Of a stretch of DNA of 10,762 nt, positions 1 to 7,467 are shown piece after piece; positions within the stretch are counted from its first letter, which is position 1; each line of letters starts with the position of its first letter. Made by a program: the position numbers and the translations under genes. Origin of the DNA: CAG-877 sp963660495. Its GTDB lineage: Bacteria; Bacillota_I; Bacilli_A; RF39; UBA660. The notes under the pieces are model-generated. The model ran no database searches and was not told the origin of the DNA. It worked only from the letters and a program-made list of their open reading frames with translations. The stretch lies in contig CAVKYO010000010.1 of the NCBI GenBank assembly GCA_963660495.1, positions 1-10,762 of the forward strand. Reading direction: 5' to 3'.

Positions 1-86
<86 letters not shown>

Positions 87-123
87 ATTTATCGCCAAAC
101 CTTTACTTTTTTTCTACAATTAC

Positions 124-152
124 ATTGTATCAGTTATTTGTTAGTTTTTCAA
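124..152 (-). promoter_or_regulatory. Sigma-A promoter P1 upstream of the repeat locus
   Basis: Minus-strand -35 TTGAAA (147-152), 17 bp spacer, -10 TACAAT (124-129). It lies just beyond the T-run of the terminator of the preceding operon, where a new leftward unit would be expected to begin. The predicted start near 117 would give a leader of about 30 nt before the ATG at 86. Confidence 0.65.
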
Positions 153-156
153 CAAA

Positions 157-186
157 GAAAAAAAGAAGTGCTTATCTTACACTTCT
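157..186 (-). terminator. Rho-independent terminator overlapping the stop codon of the membrane-protein gene
   Basis: The minus-strand hairpin has arms AGAAGTG (180-186) and CACTTCT (164-170), a 7 bp perfect stem. The 9-nt loop holds the TAA stop of the upstream gene. A run of six T residues follows (158-163). It closes the adhesin-sortase-membrane protein operon. Confidence 0.85.
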
Positions 187-1047
187 ATATAAATCTTGTA
201 GTTCTTTATATTTTTCTTGTTCTTTATCAATTCTTTCTTGACGTTCTTTTTCTCTTTTCTCTTTTTCTTTTTGTTCTTTTAAGATGTTAAGCAATAATTT
301 ATAATCATCGATAGTTAAAAGATCATTATATTGAGCAGTTTGTGTAGTTGTTACTACTTGTTTAGGCTCTACTTTGATACTGTTATTTACAGCTTTAACT
401 TGGTATGGAGCCTCAACTGGCTTATAGTTTTCCGGTCTTTTTACTACTTTTTTAACTATTACTTTTGTCTTTACTGGTTCTTTATATACATATGGCTTAA
501 TAATTTTATAAACTATTAAGAATAGAATCCAGACTATAAATATGGTACTTGATAATTCAATTAATGCTTGCGCATTACTGTTACCATATACAGATGACTG
601 ACTAAAAACGTCAAGTTTATTTTCGTTTATGATATTTAAAATTAACATTAATATATAAGTAATAATACAGTATATTGAAACATTAATTACTTTTATTATC
701 TTTGGTACTTTTTTATTGAAAACTGTTACCCAGATAATAACATTACTTATTAGGATGGCCGCTACATAAATAGCTAAGTTAGGGAAATATATAAGTATAA
801 ACAAGTTATTCATCATATAATCCATCATATTACTTAAACTATCTCTGTAAGCATATAATAATGTCATTATAATTATTACGTAAATAATAGCATAGAAAAA
901 TTTACTACCTTTGGCTTTTTTATTATTAGTTGATAATAATATTAAGCCTAGTGCTAGTATCGCTATTAGTATTACAATGTATAGACTAGAAGATTTTGTT
1001 ATTTCTAGTAATACTGATAATTTATCTATAAATGATAACCTTTCCAT
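172..1047 (-). CDS. Five-TM membrane protein with cytoplasmic coiled-coil tail, unknown function
   Basis: I do not recognise the family. The 291-residue product has hydrophobic segments at about 20-40, 49-67, 81-110, 116-140 and 162-184. A basic Lys/Val/Pro linker (190-235) and a highly charged Glu/Lys/Arg helix, probably a coiled coil (about 252-290), follow. The Lys-rich stretch after the last segment suggests a cytoplasmic tail. It is the third gene of the surface operon, starting 28 bp after the sortase stop, with a ribosome site (AAGGGATGG) about 10 nt before the ATG. The terminator hairpin begins within its last codons. By context it may assist display or assembly of the adhesin, or link the surface structure to the cytoplasm. 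That is inference only; the reading frame itself is secure. Confidence 0.85.
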   Translation of the reverse strand: MERLSFIDKLSVLLEITKSSSLYIVILIAILALGLILLSTNNKKAKGSKFFYAIIYVIIIMTLLYAYRDSLSNMMDYMMNNLFILIYFPNLAIYVAAILISNVIIWVTVFNKKVPKIIKVINVSIYCIITYILMLILNIINENKLDVFSQSSVYGNSNAQALIELSSTIFIVWILFLIVYKIIKPYVYKEPVKTKVIVKKVVKRPENYKPVEAPYQVKAVNNSIKVEPKQVVTTTQTAQYNDLLTIDDYKLLLNILKEQKEKEKREKERQERIDKEQEKYKELQDLYRSVR

Positions 1048-1075
1048 AACTATTCAACCATCCCTTTTTCTTTTT

Positions 1076-1723
1076 TTACGCGTCTGTTACTTCTTGAAGT
1101 TCAGCTATATAAATTGTTTGTGTTGTTGATTCATAATTGGTACAAGTTACTAATGTTAATGTTGTTTTATCATAATTTCTGTAAATTGCGATTGTACCAA
1201 CTTTATCTTGTTTATATATATTAACAATTTTATAAGCATATTTTTTATTATTATATGTTATATATGCATAGTCACCTTTTGATAATTTATGTAAGTCATT
1301 GAAGAAGGCATTCCAGCCTGTACCAGAGTGACCTGCTAAAATTAGGTTACCTGATTCTACATCTGGATACGATGAACCAGGTACTGTGTAAAGGTTCTTA
1401 TCAACGTTATTATCTGGAGCGTTTTTACTTAAGAAACCTTTTGTTAAATTTATCTTTGGTATATTTAAGTAACCAATGTATTCATTTGTTACCTCGGTTT
1501 CCACCGTTTCCTCTTTCTCTGCTATTCCATCATCTTCTATAATGTTTTGATTATTTGAAGTATAGAAGATGTTTGACATATAGTCATAGGCCATAACTTT
1601 TTTTGACTGAACATAACTATATGAAAGAAAGAATCCCCCAAGTAGTATCACTATCGCACAAATTGTAGTAGTTACACTAGGAGAGATTCTTGATTTCTTT
1701 GACTTTTTTTTATCTCTTGGCAT
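1076..1723 (-). CDS. Sortase-family transpeptidase lacking the canonical Arg
   Basis: A 215-residue sortase: Lys/Arg-rich cytoplasmic start (1-13), single membrane anchor at about 17-38, acidic linker (60-80) and a C-terminal sortase beta-barrel. His132 in LAGHSG and Cys194 in TLVTCTN are the catalytic pair. Sortases normally have an Arg about 9-13 residues after the Cys; here that region reads YESTTQTIYIAEL, with Thr203 where class C enzymes have Arg and no Arg to the end of the protein. By family knowledge it cleaves sorting signals at the cell surface and attaches proteins to peptidoglycan or to each other. The obvious substrate is the adhesin encoded immediately upstream, whose stop codon lies 14 bp inside this gene, implying translational coupling. 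The ribosome site is weak (AGGA about 13 nt before the ATG), consistent with coupling. The exact sortase class is uncertain; a class D-like enzyme would fit the VPDTA substrate. Confidence 0.92.
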   Translation of the reverse strand: MPRDKKKSKKSRISPSVTTTICAIVILLGGFFLSYSYVQSKKVMAYDYMSNIFYTSNNQNIIEDDGIAEKEETVETEVTNEYIGYLNIPKINLTKGFLSKNAPDNNVDKNLYTVPGSSYPDVESGNLILAGHSGTGWNAFFNDLHKLSKGDYAYITYNNKKYAYKIVNIYKQDKVGTIAIYRNYDKTTLTLVTCTNYESTTQTIYIAELQEVTDA

Positions 1724-3236
1724 TCTTATATATGAATCCTAAAGTAGATCCGATTAATAATATACCAAGGATTGTCATTATAATTGAACTTGTTGATGCT
1801 GTATCTGGTACAGGTACTTCTGGGTAGTTATTGAAAGTTACTTGATGAGTTTCATGTTCATCATCAATTGTAATTGTTATTACTTCATCACTTTTCTTAT
1901 ATCCAGATGGTGCTTGTACTTCTTCTATTGTATATGTACCATCAGCTAAGTCTGTAAATACTTTTGGATCTGTAGTAGTTTCAAATCTTGCTACTTCTTC
2001 TCCAGCGGCATTTTTAATTACTAGAATTGCTCCTGCTAAAGATTTTCCAGTTGAAGCATCTATCTTAGTAATTGTTACTACACTTGACTTTGCTTCATTG
2101 TAGACTTTAATTGTTAGACTTCTGTTAGTATCTGTTACTGTGAATTTAACTGGTTCAGTTAATTTCTTATAACCTGTTGGAGCTTCAACTTCTTCAACTG
2201 TATAAGTACCATTTTCTAAGTTTCTAATTACATGTGCATTTGTAGTTGATTTCCATCTAGTAATTTCTTTACCAGAGGCATCTTTTAATACTAGTGTAGC
2301 TCCTGCTAAAGCTTTATCTGTAGCTTTATCTAATTTAACAATAGTTACTTGTGAAGTTGATAATGTTAAATTAGCTGTAGCTGATACATTTTGTTTTTCA
2401 GGAGTTAATACAGCTGGCATACAGTTTTGCATGTTAGTATTTGTTGGCTTATATTCGTAAGCTTTATTTACTGTTCCAGTTGCTGAAACTTTTACTGTTA
2501 AGTTTAATTTAGTATCTGTTACTTTCGATGCTGGTATTCTTATTTTAAAACTTTCATTTTTAGCAAATGATGTTTTGCTATTACCTGATGCATCAACTAT
2601 TAAAGTACCGTCTGGTGCATTACTAACTGATACATTATATGTACTAATGTTAGTTGATGTAACCTTGAAGTACTCAGATTCAAAATATTTTGAATCAGAT
2701 GATAATTTCATTTCATTACTTGAAATTGATAATGATATAGCTGTTTTTGTATAACCAGAGGCTTTTGCTTGTTTAGCTCCAGCAACTAATGTTTTGATAT
2801 GTTGTCTTATACCATTAGGGTCACTTGCTTGTGACTTAAAGTTATTACTTAAGTTTGAACTGCCAGTAGTTTCATCTAAATACCACCAAACTGCAGCTTG
2901 TGTTATATAGTAGTCTTTTGAAGCATCACCAGTGATACTTGTACTTGGATAACCATGTTCCATTAAATATGCAAATCCAGCATCCATTTCTCCTACTAGA
3001 TTAGCTGTTATGTTTTGACTTGTTGCTTTATGAATATTTAAACAATAGATGTATTCACCTGATGTTGTTACTTTTGTTTTGAATGTTACTCCAGCTAGAT
3101 ATGCAGGTAATTTAACACCTGTTCCTAGAGATATTGTTTGAGCAACTGCGTTAACGTTTAAAACGTTTGATCCTAGGATAACTCCTGTTAGGATCATCAT
3201 GATTAAGATTCTTACTTTACTTAAATACTTTTTCAT
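1710..3236 (-). CDS. Thioester-domain (TQXA) surface adhesin with two Cna_B/SpaA repeats and a sortase signal
   Basis: A 508-residue secreted, wall-anchored protein. A signal peptide (1-30) ends in NVNA. Residues about 35-160 form a thioester domain: Cys65 (YIYCLN) and Gln113 (ITQAAVWWY) are the expected Cys-Gln cross-link for covalent binding to host or surface amines. A beta-rich spacer follows (165-290). Two Cna_B/SpaA domains come next: Lys301, Glu349 and Asn380 in the first, Lys391, Glu439 and Asn469 or Asn470 in the second, the expected isopeptide triads. The C-terminus has the sorting motif VPDTA (476-480), a membrane segment (484-502) and a basic tail, KNAKR. The motif is LPNTA-like rather than LPXTG. 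ATG follows the ribosome site AAAGGTGA by about 5 nt and a strong promoter lies just upstream. The sortase gene overlaps the 3' end. I see no clear pilin polymerisation motif, so monomeric anchoring is more likely than a pilus. Confidence 0.93.
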   Translation of the reverse strand: MKKYLSKVRILIMMILTGVILGSNVLNVNAVAQTISLGTGVKLPAYLAGVTFKTKVTTSGEYIYCLNIHKATSQNITANLVGEMDAGFAYLMEHGYPSTSITGDASKDYYITQAAVWWYLDETTGSSNLSNNFKSQASDPNGIRQHIKTLVAGAKQAKASGYTKTAISLSISSNEMKLSSDSKYFESEYFKVTSTNISTYNVSVSNAPDGTLIVDASGNSKTSFAKNESFKIRIPASKVTDTKLNLTVKVSATGTVNKAYEYKPTNTNMQNCMPAVLTPEKQNVSATANLTLSTSQVTIVKLDKATDKALAGATLVLKDASGKEITRWKSTTNAHVIRNLENGTYTVEEVEAPTGYKKLTEPVKFTVTDTNRSLTIKVYNEAKSSVVTITKIDASTGKSLAGAILVIKNAAGEEVARFETTTDPKVFTDLADGTYTIEEVQAPSGYKKSDEVITITIDDEHETHQVTFNNYPEVPVPDTASTSSIIMTILGILLIGSTLGFIYKNAKR

Positions 3237-3266
3237 ATTTTCACCTTTCCCCTCAAATGTGGCTAT

Positions 3267-3295
3267 ATTATATCATATTTTTTATTTTTTTGCAA
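3267..3295 (-). promoter_or_regulatory. Promoter of the adhesin-sortase operon
   Basis: Minus-strand -35 TTGCAA (3290-3295), exactly 17 bp of A-rich spacer, and consensus -10 TATAAT (3267-3272) preceded by TG one base upstream (extended -10). It lies about 30 bp ahead of the adhesin ATG, so the leader is short. I see no operator or riboswitch in the remaining gap. Confidence 0.85.
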
Positions 3296-3307
3296 GTTTT
3301 ACTTTAT

Positions 3308-3841
3308 CTAAATGTCTTTTTCAAATATTATTTGGTCATTAATATCTGCTACTATACACTTTTCTTCAGTAATAAGCATGTAACTTGCATCTTCTTTGCC
3401 TAATGGTAAAGAGATAGATCCAGGATTGATATAAGTACATTTTTCAGTATTAGTAAACTCAGCTATATGTGTATGACCAGATATTAAAATAGCATTATCT
3501 TTGTGCCATGTTCTTTTGTTATACACATGACCATGTGTAAAATAAACATCTTTATTATTAATTTTCATATTTATACAACCAGGTATTATATCAAATGGTT
3601 CTAAATATGTATTAATATTTTCATCACAATTACCTTTCATACAAACTAATTTGTCTGAAAATGAATCTAAAAAATTTCTTACGTATTCTGGATCATAATC
3701 ATATTGATTAGTTCTACCATAGTTATAATATAAGTCTCCTAATACTATTAAACTATCACAAGAAAATTCTTTAAATTTCTTTTTAATTAATGGTAAATTT
3801 GTTTTTATTCCATGTATGTCTGATATTACTAATAACTTCAT
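3308..3841 (-). CDS. YfcE/MJ0936-family metallophosphodiesterase
   Basis: A 177-residue calcineurin-like phosphoesterase of the short YfcE type, complete in length. Metal-binding motifs occur in order: SDIHG with Asp8 and His10, GDLYY with Asp36, GNCDE with Asn71, FTHGH with His103 and His105, and SGHTH with His123 and His125. A two-metal centre hydrolysing phosphodiesters is known for the family; the physiological substrate is not. There is no signal peptide or membrane segment, so it is cytoplasmic. ATG is preceded by GAAGGG at about 7 nt, with an extended -10 box upstream (3868-3876). It stops 71 bp before the adhesin gene, which has its own promoter, so the two need not be co-transcribed. 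No link to the surface operon is evident; it looks like a housekeeping or solitary gene. Confidence 0.93.
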   Translation of the reverse strand: MKLLVISDIHGIKTNLPLIKKKFKEFSCDSLIVLGDLYYNYGRTNQYDYDPEYVRNFLDSFSDKLVCMKGNCDENINTYLEPFDIIPGCINMKINNKDVYFTHGHVYNKRTWHKDNAILISGHTHIAEFTNTEKCTYINPGSISLPLGKEDASYMLITEEKCIVADINDQIIFEKDI

Positions 3842-3867
3842 ATTTTATCCCTTCTTTATCAATTAAT

Positions 3868-3876
3868 ACTATAACA
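3868..3876 (-). promoter_or_regulatory. Extended -10 promoter of the phosphodiesterase gene
   Basis: The minus strand reads TGTTATAGT, an extended -10 with box TATAGT (3868-3873), about 27 bp ahead of the ATG. No convincing -35 is seen at 17 bp, so recognition would rest on the TGN motif. Confidence 0.45.
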
Positions 3877-3926
3877 CAAACTGATAATTATTTATATAAT
3901 ATTTTGAAAGATATGAATTATTATTC

Positions 3927-4292
3927 TTAACTATCTATTTCAGCAATAGTTACATTTAATTTTTCATCAACTACTACTTCATATTGTTTTTCTTGATTAA
4001 TAGTATCATCTGTAATACTTTTTAGTTCAAATTTAATAGTTGTTTTTCCTTCTTTTATGCCTTCAAATATGTAGTGCTGCTCTATGGATCCACCTATAAC
4101 TTCTGATGTTTCTTCTTCCATATTTTTATATTTAATAATACGGTCATCTCCTATTGTATATTTTCAGACATAAGGAATACCTCCGGTTATTTCAAGTACA
4201 ATTTCTTCTGTTTTAGCATTATTATTTGCACTGCAACCTGTTAATATTGCTACTAAAACAAATATGGATAAAACTCTAATTATTCTTTTTAT
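3927..4292 (-). pseudogene. Decayed chagasin/I42-like lipoprotein (ATA in start position, in-frame TGA)
   Basis: An excellent ribosome site (AGGAGGTGA, 4297-4305) is followed at 7 nt not by ATG but by ATA (4290-4292). From there the frame encodes a lipoprotein signal: basic KRIIR, a hydrophobic core and lipobox LTGC with Cys20. At codon 43 (4164-4166) it meets TGA in GGIPYV-stop-KYTI, where a Trp would suit. The same frame continues open to TAA, giving 121 codons, close to the usual length of secreted chagasin-type cysteine protease inhibitors. The C-terminal part (FEGIKEGKTTIKFEL and a following strand ending VTI) has the beta-sandwich look of that family. The downstream ATG at 4121 has no ribosome site, so a 64-residue product is unlikely. 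Both lesions are consistent with single G-to-A changes. TGA as Trp is unlikely because other genes use TGG and TGA ends two frames. The family assignment is moderate. Confidence 0.7.
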
Positions 4293-4296
4293 TTTG

Positions 4297-4305
4297 TCAC
4301 CTCCT
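4297..4305 (-). promoter_or_regulatory. Strong Shine-Dalgarno facing an ATA codon
   Basis: Minus-strand AGGAGGTGA, nearly the full anti-16S complement, stands 7 nt before ATA at 4292. The perfect spacing is why the ATA is taken as the original start position. GTG within this motif leads to TAA after two further codons, so it cannot be the start. Confidence 0.75.
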
Positions 4306-4348
4306 CTTATATAAGTAAGGAATATTTTACTCCTTATATATATTAACG

Positions 4349-4357
4349 ACTATAGCA
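4349..4357 (-). promoter_or_regulatory. Possible extended -10 promoter for the lipoprotein remnant
   Basis: Minus-strand TGCTATAGT with -10 box TATAGT (4349-4354), about 57 bp ahead of the ATA. There is no good -35. The leader downstream (4314-4342) contains a small hairpin with stem TAAGGA/TCCTTA. Confidence 0.35.
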
Positions 4358-4426
4358 TACTAAATCTTACAATCTCTTTATAGCAAAATTATAAATTATT
4401 CATATAATATCAGACTGTTGACAAAG

Positions 4427-4473
4427 AAAAAAAGTTAATAGTCTAGAAGATCAACTTAATATAAGTTAATCTT
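4427..4473 (-). terminator. Terminator region of the ABC transporter operon (two competing hairpins)
   Basis: This lies just downstream of the second permease. On the minus strand a 12 bp stem (4462-4473 with 4447-4458, one G-U pair, 3-nt loop) comes first. A second 6 bp stem (4450-4455 with 4434-4439) shares bases with it and is followed at once by seven T residues (4427-4433), the better terminator. On the plus strand the large stem (one A-C mismatch) is followed by T residues to 4477, so it could also stop opposing transcription. The remaining sequence to the lipoprotein remnant (4306-4426) holds no gene that I can support. Confidence 0.55.
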
Positions 4474-4505
4474 TTTTATATTTTATTATGTATTAATATT
4501 GTTTA

Positions 4506-5534
4506 TTAGTTTTCATTTAATAGAGTAATAATTGATTTTTTATTTATTTTATTTAAATATAATATAGAAATAAGAGCAAGTATTATTTGAATTGAAATTA
4601 TAACTAATAGTATTATTATAGTTAAATCAAAATAGTTCAAGTAGCTTTTTGATATAAATTTTAACTGTATTAATAGTGTATATACTATGCTTAAGATAAT
4701 ATATATTAAGAGTGACTTATTTATATTTTCTTTGCATAAACTTTTGACTATTATCCGCAAGACTTTCCAATTATAAAAACCATATATTTTTAAGAGTGCT
4801 ATGTCTTTGCTACTGGTATTTATTATGTCTTTTATTAAAAGTGCTAAAGTCTTTATTATTAATAAAACTATTATTATTTCCCATATTAAAAATATTTTTA
4901 AAATAAAATTATACATACTAATATTTTGTTTATTAGAATCATTTTGAATTAGTACTTCACAATTATTATTTAATAATTTTTTAGAAACATAATTTATATT
5001 GTTATAATCATCAACTATTATATTAAATTCGTTTTTAGGAGAGTTTTTGTTTAATTTTTTCATAAATTCTTCTGATACAATTATTTCATTTGTATTAAGA
5101 AAGTTATTATCGTGTTTTTCTACTACTTTAAATGTATGCTTTTCATTATTTAGATAAAGAGTTATCTTATTTGATTTTATACTTTTTGAGGCAATAACTT
5201 GATTAGAAGATAAATTAGATGTATCTACTTCAGCAATAGTTAAGTTATAATAGTTTAGTATATATTTATTGTTATTATTATCATGCATTATAGTACTTGG
5301 ATAGTATTGGAAAATTGAAATGATATGATTTATTTTATTTAAATTATTAATATTTTCTTGACGGCATTTTATAGTTAAAACTCTGCTTTGTAACTTATTT
5401 TTAATAGTATAAATATATATATTGTTGATGTAATAATGACTAGTTAGTAGTACTATTAAAATTACGTTTGTAATGACATAGAGAAGATAGTATTTCTTAT
5501 TACTTTGACTTTTTTTCGTGATTATGTTTAACAT
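4506..5534 (-). CDS. FtsX/MacB-like ABC transporter permease (second subunit)
   Basis: A 342-residue permease with the MacB-type layout: one N-terminal membrane segment (about 15-36), an extracytoplasmic domain of roughly 170 residues, and three C-terminal segments (about 211-235, 272-292 and 302-327). A cytoplasmic coupling stretch, DIALLKIYGFYNWKVLR (244-260), matches the FtsX signature pattern of a helix contacting the ATPase. It starts 1 bp after the stop of the first permease, with AAAGGAG overlapping that stop, so translation is probably coupled. By family knowledge it pairs with the other permease and the ATPase in a mechanotransmission-type export or resistance system rather than classical transport. 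It appears intact but may be non-functional if its partner is not made. The ligand is unknown. Confidence 0.85.
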   Translation of the reverse strand: MLNIITKKSQSNKKYYLLYVITNVILIVLLTSHYYINNIYIYTIKNKLQSRVLTIKCRQENINNLNKINHIISIFQYYPSTIMHDNNNNKYILNYYNLTIAEVDTSNLSSNQVIASKSIKSNKITLYLNNEKHTFKVVEKHDNNFLNTNEIIVSEEFMKKLNKNSPKNEFNIIVDDYNNINYVSKKLLNNNCEVLIQNDSNKQNISMYNFILKIFLIWEIIIVLLIIKTLALLIKDIINTSSKDIALLKIYGFYNWKVLRIIVKSLCKENINKSLLIYIILSIVYTLLIQLKFISKSYLNYFDLTIIILLVIISIQIILALISILYLNKINKKSIITLLNEN

Positions 5535-5535
5535 A

Positions 5536-6756
5536 TTACTCCTTTATACTTTTAATTATGTTCATATTAAAAACTTTTTTATTATAAATATATGTGGAAA
5601 GATTATATGTAAGAGCAATTACTATAATCGATAAAAGTATAGAAGTATAGTCTATACAAATTGGTAGCTTAGAAAATACTAATGGTTTAAAATAAATAAT
5701 TGTTATATAGATAATTTGAAATATTGTAACAGATATGGCAAGAATAAGAAAAATTATAATCATTAGAAAGTTAGTATTTAGATAATTTATTTTTTCTATA
5801 TCTTTATTCCTATATCCGATGGTTCTTAAAATGTTGATATTTATTAGGTGTAGGTTAAGATTCTTTTCAGTTATATAAATAATTGTTATAAATGAAAAGA
5901 TTAGGCATAGTCCTGTTACTACATAGACTATAATGTTTAAAGTTTCTATTAAAGAATCGTCAAATTCTAGTGCACGTATGCTGTTATATCTTTTTAATGA
6001 GTTTAATTTATCAATTACTAAATCTACGTTTTTTGCCGAATCAACTTGAACTACTATTGAATCAATTTGGTTTGATAAGTCTACATTTTCATAGGCATCA
6101 TTGTATATCTCATTTAGCAAATTATAATTACCATAACAACTTGATTCATCTAAATAAGCTTTACTATTTTTATATGTTCCAACTATTTTTAGTTCTACTG
6201 TTTTAATTTCAGTTTCATCTGTATTTTCACCTATTATTTTTATATATTCTACTGCTATTTCTTTATTTATTAGTTTTTTCATATTAATAAAGTCTTGCTT
6301 TGTAAGATTTTTATTGGCACTAATATTCTCTGACGGATAAAATATTTCTGGACAAACTATTTCATTTTTATTTTGAATGTTTTTTCCATTTGTTACTGGT
6401 GGATGTGTTTTATTAGTACTTCCAGTTAGTGAAAAATCTCCTGAAAAATATTTATTTTTTGTTGCTAATATTGTGTAGTAAGCAGTGTCACTAAATGCTG
6501 CCTCTACGTGACTTATTTTTTTTATTTCATTAATAGCATTTTCTTCTGAAATATCTTCATTTCTGATTACTAATATTGTTCTGTAACTAGAATTTTTTTC
6601 AATACCATTGGTAAAATATGTTTCAATAGTTTTTTTATATGAAAAAATAAAGATAATGGTAATAGCCAGAAAAAATAATATAATTATTGTTTTAGTATTT
6701 CTTTTTTCTCTTAGAATGTTTTTTTAAACGTATTCTTTGTAAATATCTTTATGCAT
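5536..6756 (-). pseudogene. FtsX/MacB-like permease (first subunit) with in-frame TAA at codon 11
   Basis: ATG at 6756 overlaps the ATPase gene's end by 8 bp and has GGAG about 10 nt upstream, the expected start for a coupled gene. The frame reads MHKDIYKEYV, hits TAA (6724-6726), then continues open for another 395 codons. The continuation begins KNILREKRNT and forms an N-terminal membrane segment (about 22-40), an extracytoplasmic domain and three C-terminal segments (about 272-295, 329-354 and 368-390), the full FtsX layout, with coupling motif LRTIGYRNKDIEKI. The first ATG after the stop with a long frame is at 6282. It has no ribosome site and would lose the first membrane segment, so a 248-residue product is unlikely. 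The lesion may be a nonsense change. Alternatively, the +1 frame from 6752 reads KIFTKNTFKK into an A7 run (6719-6725), so paired homopolymer slips could also explain it. Confidence 0.75.
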
Positions 6757-7429
6757 TTTTTATAATCTCCAAACTCCCGTTTTTCATTTTTAAAACTACA
6801 TCGGCATAGTTCAGTGCTTTACTATTGTGACTTACTATAATTACACATTTACCATTTTGGACTATCTTTTTAAATATTTGATAAACTTTTTCTTCATTTT
6901 CTGAGTCTAGAGAAGCCGTTGGTTCATCCGCCAGAATTATACTGGGATTGTTGGCAAGTGCACGAGCAATAGAAATTCGTTGCTGCTCTCCACCTGACAG
7001 CTCTTTTGGAAAATGATTTTTTCTAGACAGCATATCTACTTGTTCTAGTAATTTTTCTCCTTTTTTTAGGCGACTTTCTTTTGTCATTTTAGTTAAATAT
7101 AATGGTACTATTACATTCTCTAAGGCTGTTAAATTTGAATTAAGATAAATTTGTTGATAGATAAAACCTACATTTCTTTTTCTAATGTCAGCAAGTTGGT
7201 TATTTGACAAATGACTTACATTCTCATTATTTATTTTTAGTATTCCAGAAGAAAATGTATCTATCGTTCCCATACATTGTAATAAAGTTGTTTTTCCTGA
7301 GCCATTTTTTCCAGTAATTACATATAGTTTACCAGACTCAAATTTAAAATTCACATTGTTGACAGCTGTGATTTCTGTTTTGTTTTTGATATATGTTTTA
7401 GTACAAGAATTTAGTTCTATATTAATCAT
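6749..7429 (-). CDS. ABC transporter ATP-binding protein, MacB/LolD type
   Basis: A complete 226-residue ATPase with every expected element. Walker A is GKNGSGKTT (40-48), followed by the Q-loop near 92, signature LSGGEQQRISIARAL (144-158), Walker B IILADEP (164-170) with Glu169, D-loop SLD and H-loop His201. Length and sequence style fit the LolD/MacB/BceA group, which drive FtsX-type permeases, and two such permeases follow directly. ATG lies 4 nt after AGGAGG. The stop overlaps the first permease's start. A terminator lies between this gene and the upstream regulator, so a separate promoter in the A+T-rich 7430-7467 is likely, although I cannot identify a convincing -35. The gene is intact although its permease partner and its regulator are damaged. 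Confidence 0.93.
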   Translation of the reverse strand: MINIELNSCTKTYIKNKTEITAVNNVNFKFESGKLYVITGKNGSGKTTLLQCMGTIDTFSSGILKINNENVSHLSNNQLADIRKRNVGFIYQQIYLNSNLTALENVIVPLYLTKMTKESRLKKGEKLLEQVDMLSRKNHFPKELSGGEQQRISIARALANNPSIILADEPTASLDSENEEKVYQIFKKIVQNGKCVIIVSHNSKALNYADVVLKMKNGSLEIIKNA

Positions 7430-7467
7430 TTGACCTCCTCTTAACTTTATTTTAATATATATAAAAG

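Noticed and set aside
331..1129. Plus-strand open frames at 331-519 and 911-1129
   Set aside because: They lie antisense to the membrane-protein gene, lack ribosome sites and have the Phe/Leu/Tyr-rich composition expected from the reverse strand of A+T-rich coding DNA.
3927..4121. Independent 64-residue gene starting at ATG 4121
   Set aside because: There is no ribosome site, and the frame continues upstream into a lipoprotein signal with an excellent ribosome site, so it is the tail of a broken gene.
4164..4166. TGA read as tryptophan (Mycoplasma-type code)
   Set aside because: At least six Trp codons in five other genes here are TGG, and the recombinase and regulator frames end in TGA.
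4421..4434. Fourteen-base identity (ACAAAGAAAAAAAG) shared with 153-166
   Set aside because: Both copies are the T-rich tails of terminators. Low complexity makes chance identity likely and no longer repeat surrounds them.
5536..6282. Complete 248-residue permease starting at ATG 6282
   Set aside because: It would lack the first membrane segment and part of the external domain, and there is no ribosome site. The frame is open for 147 more codons upstream, to the TAA at 6724-6726.
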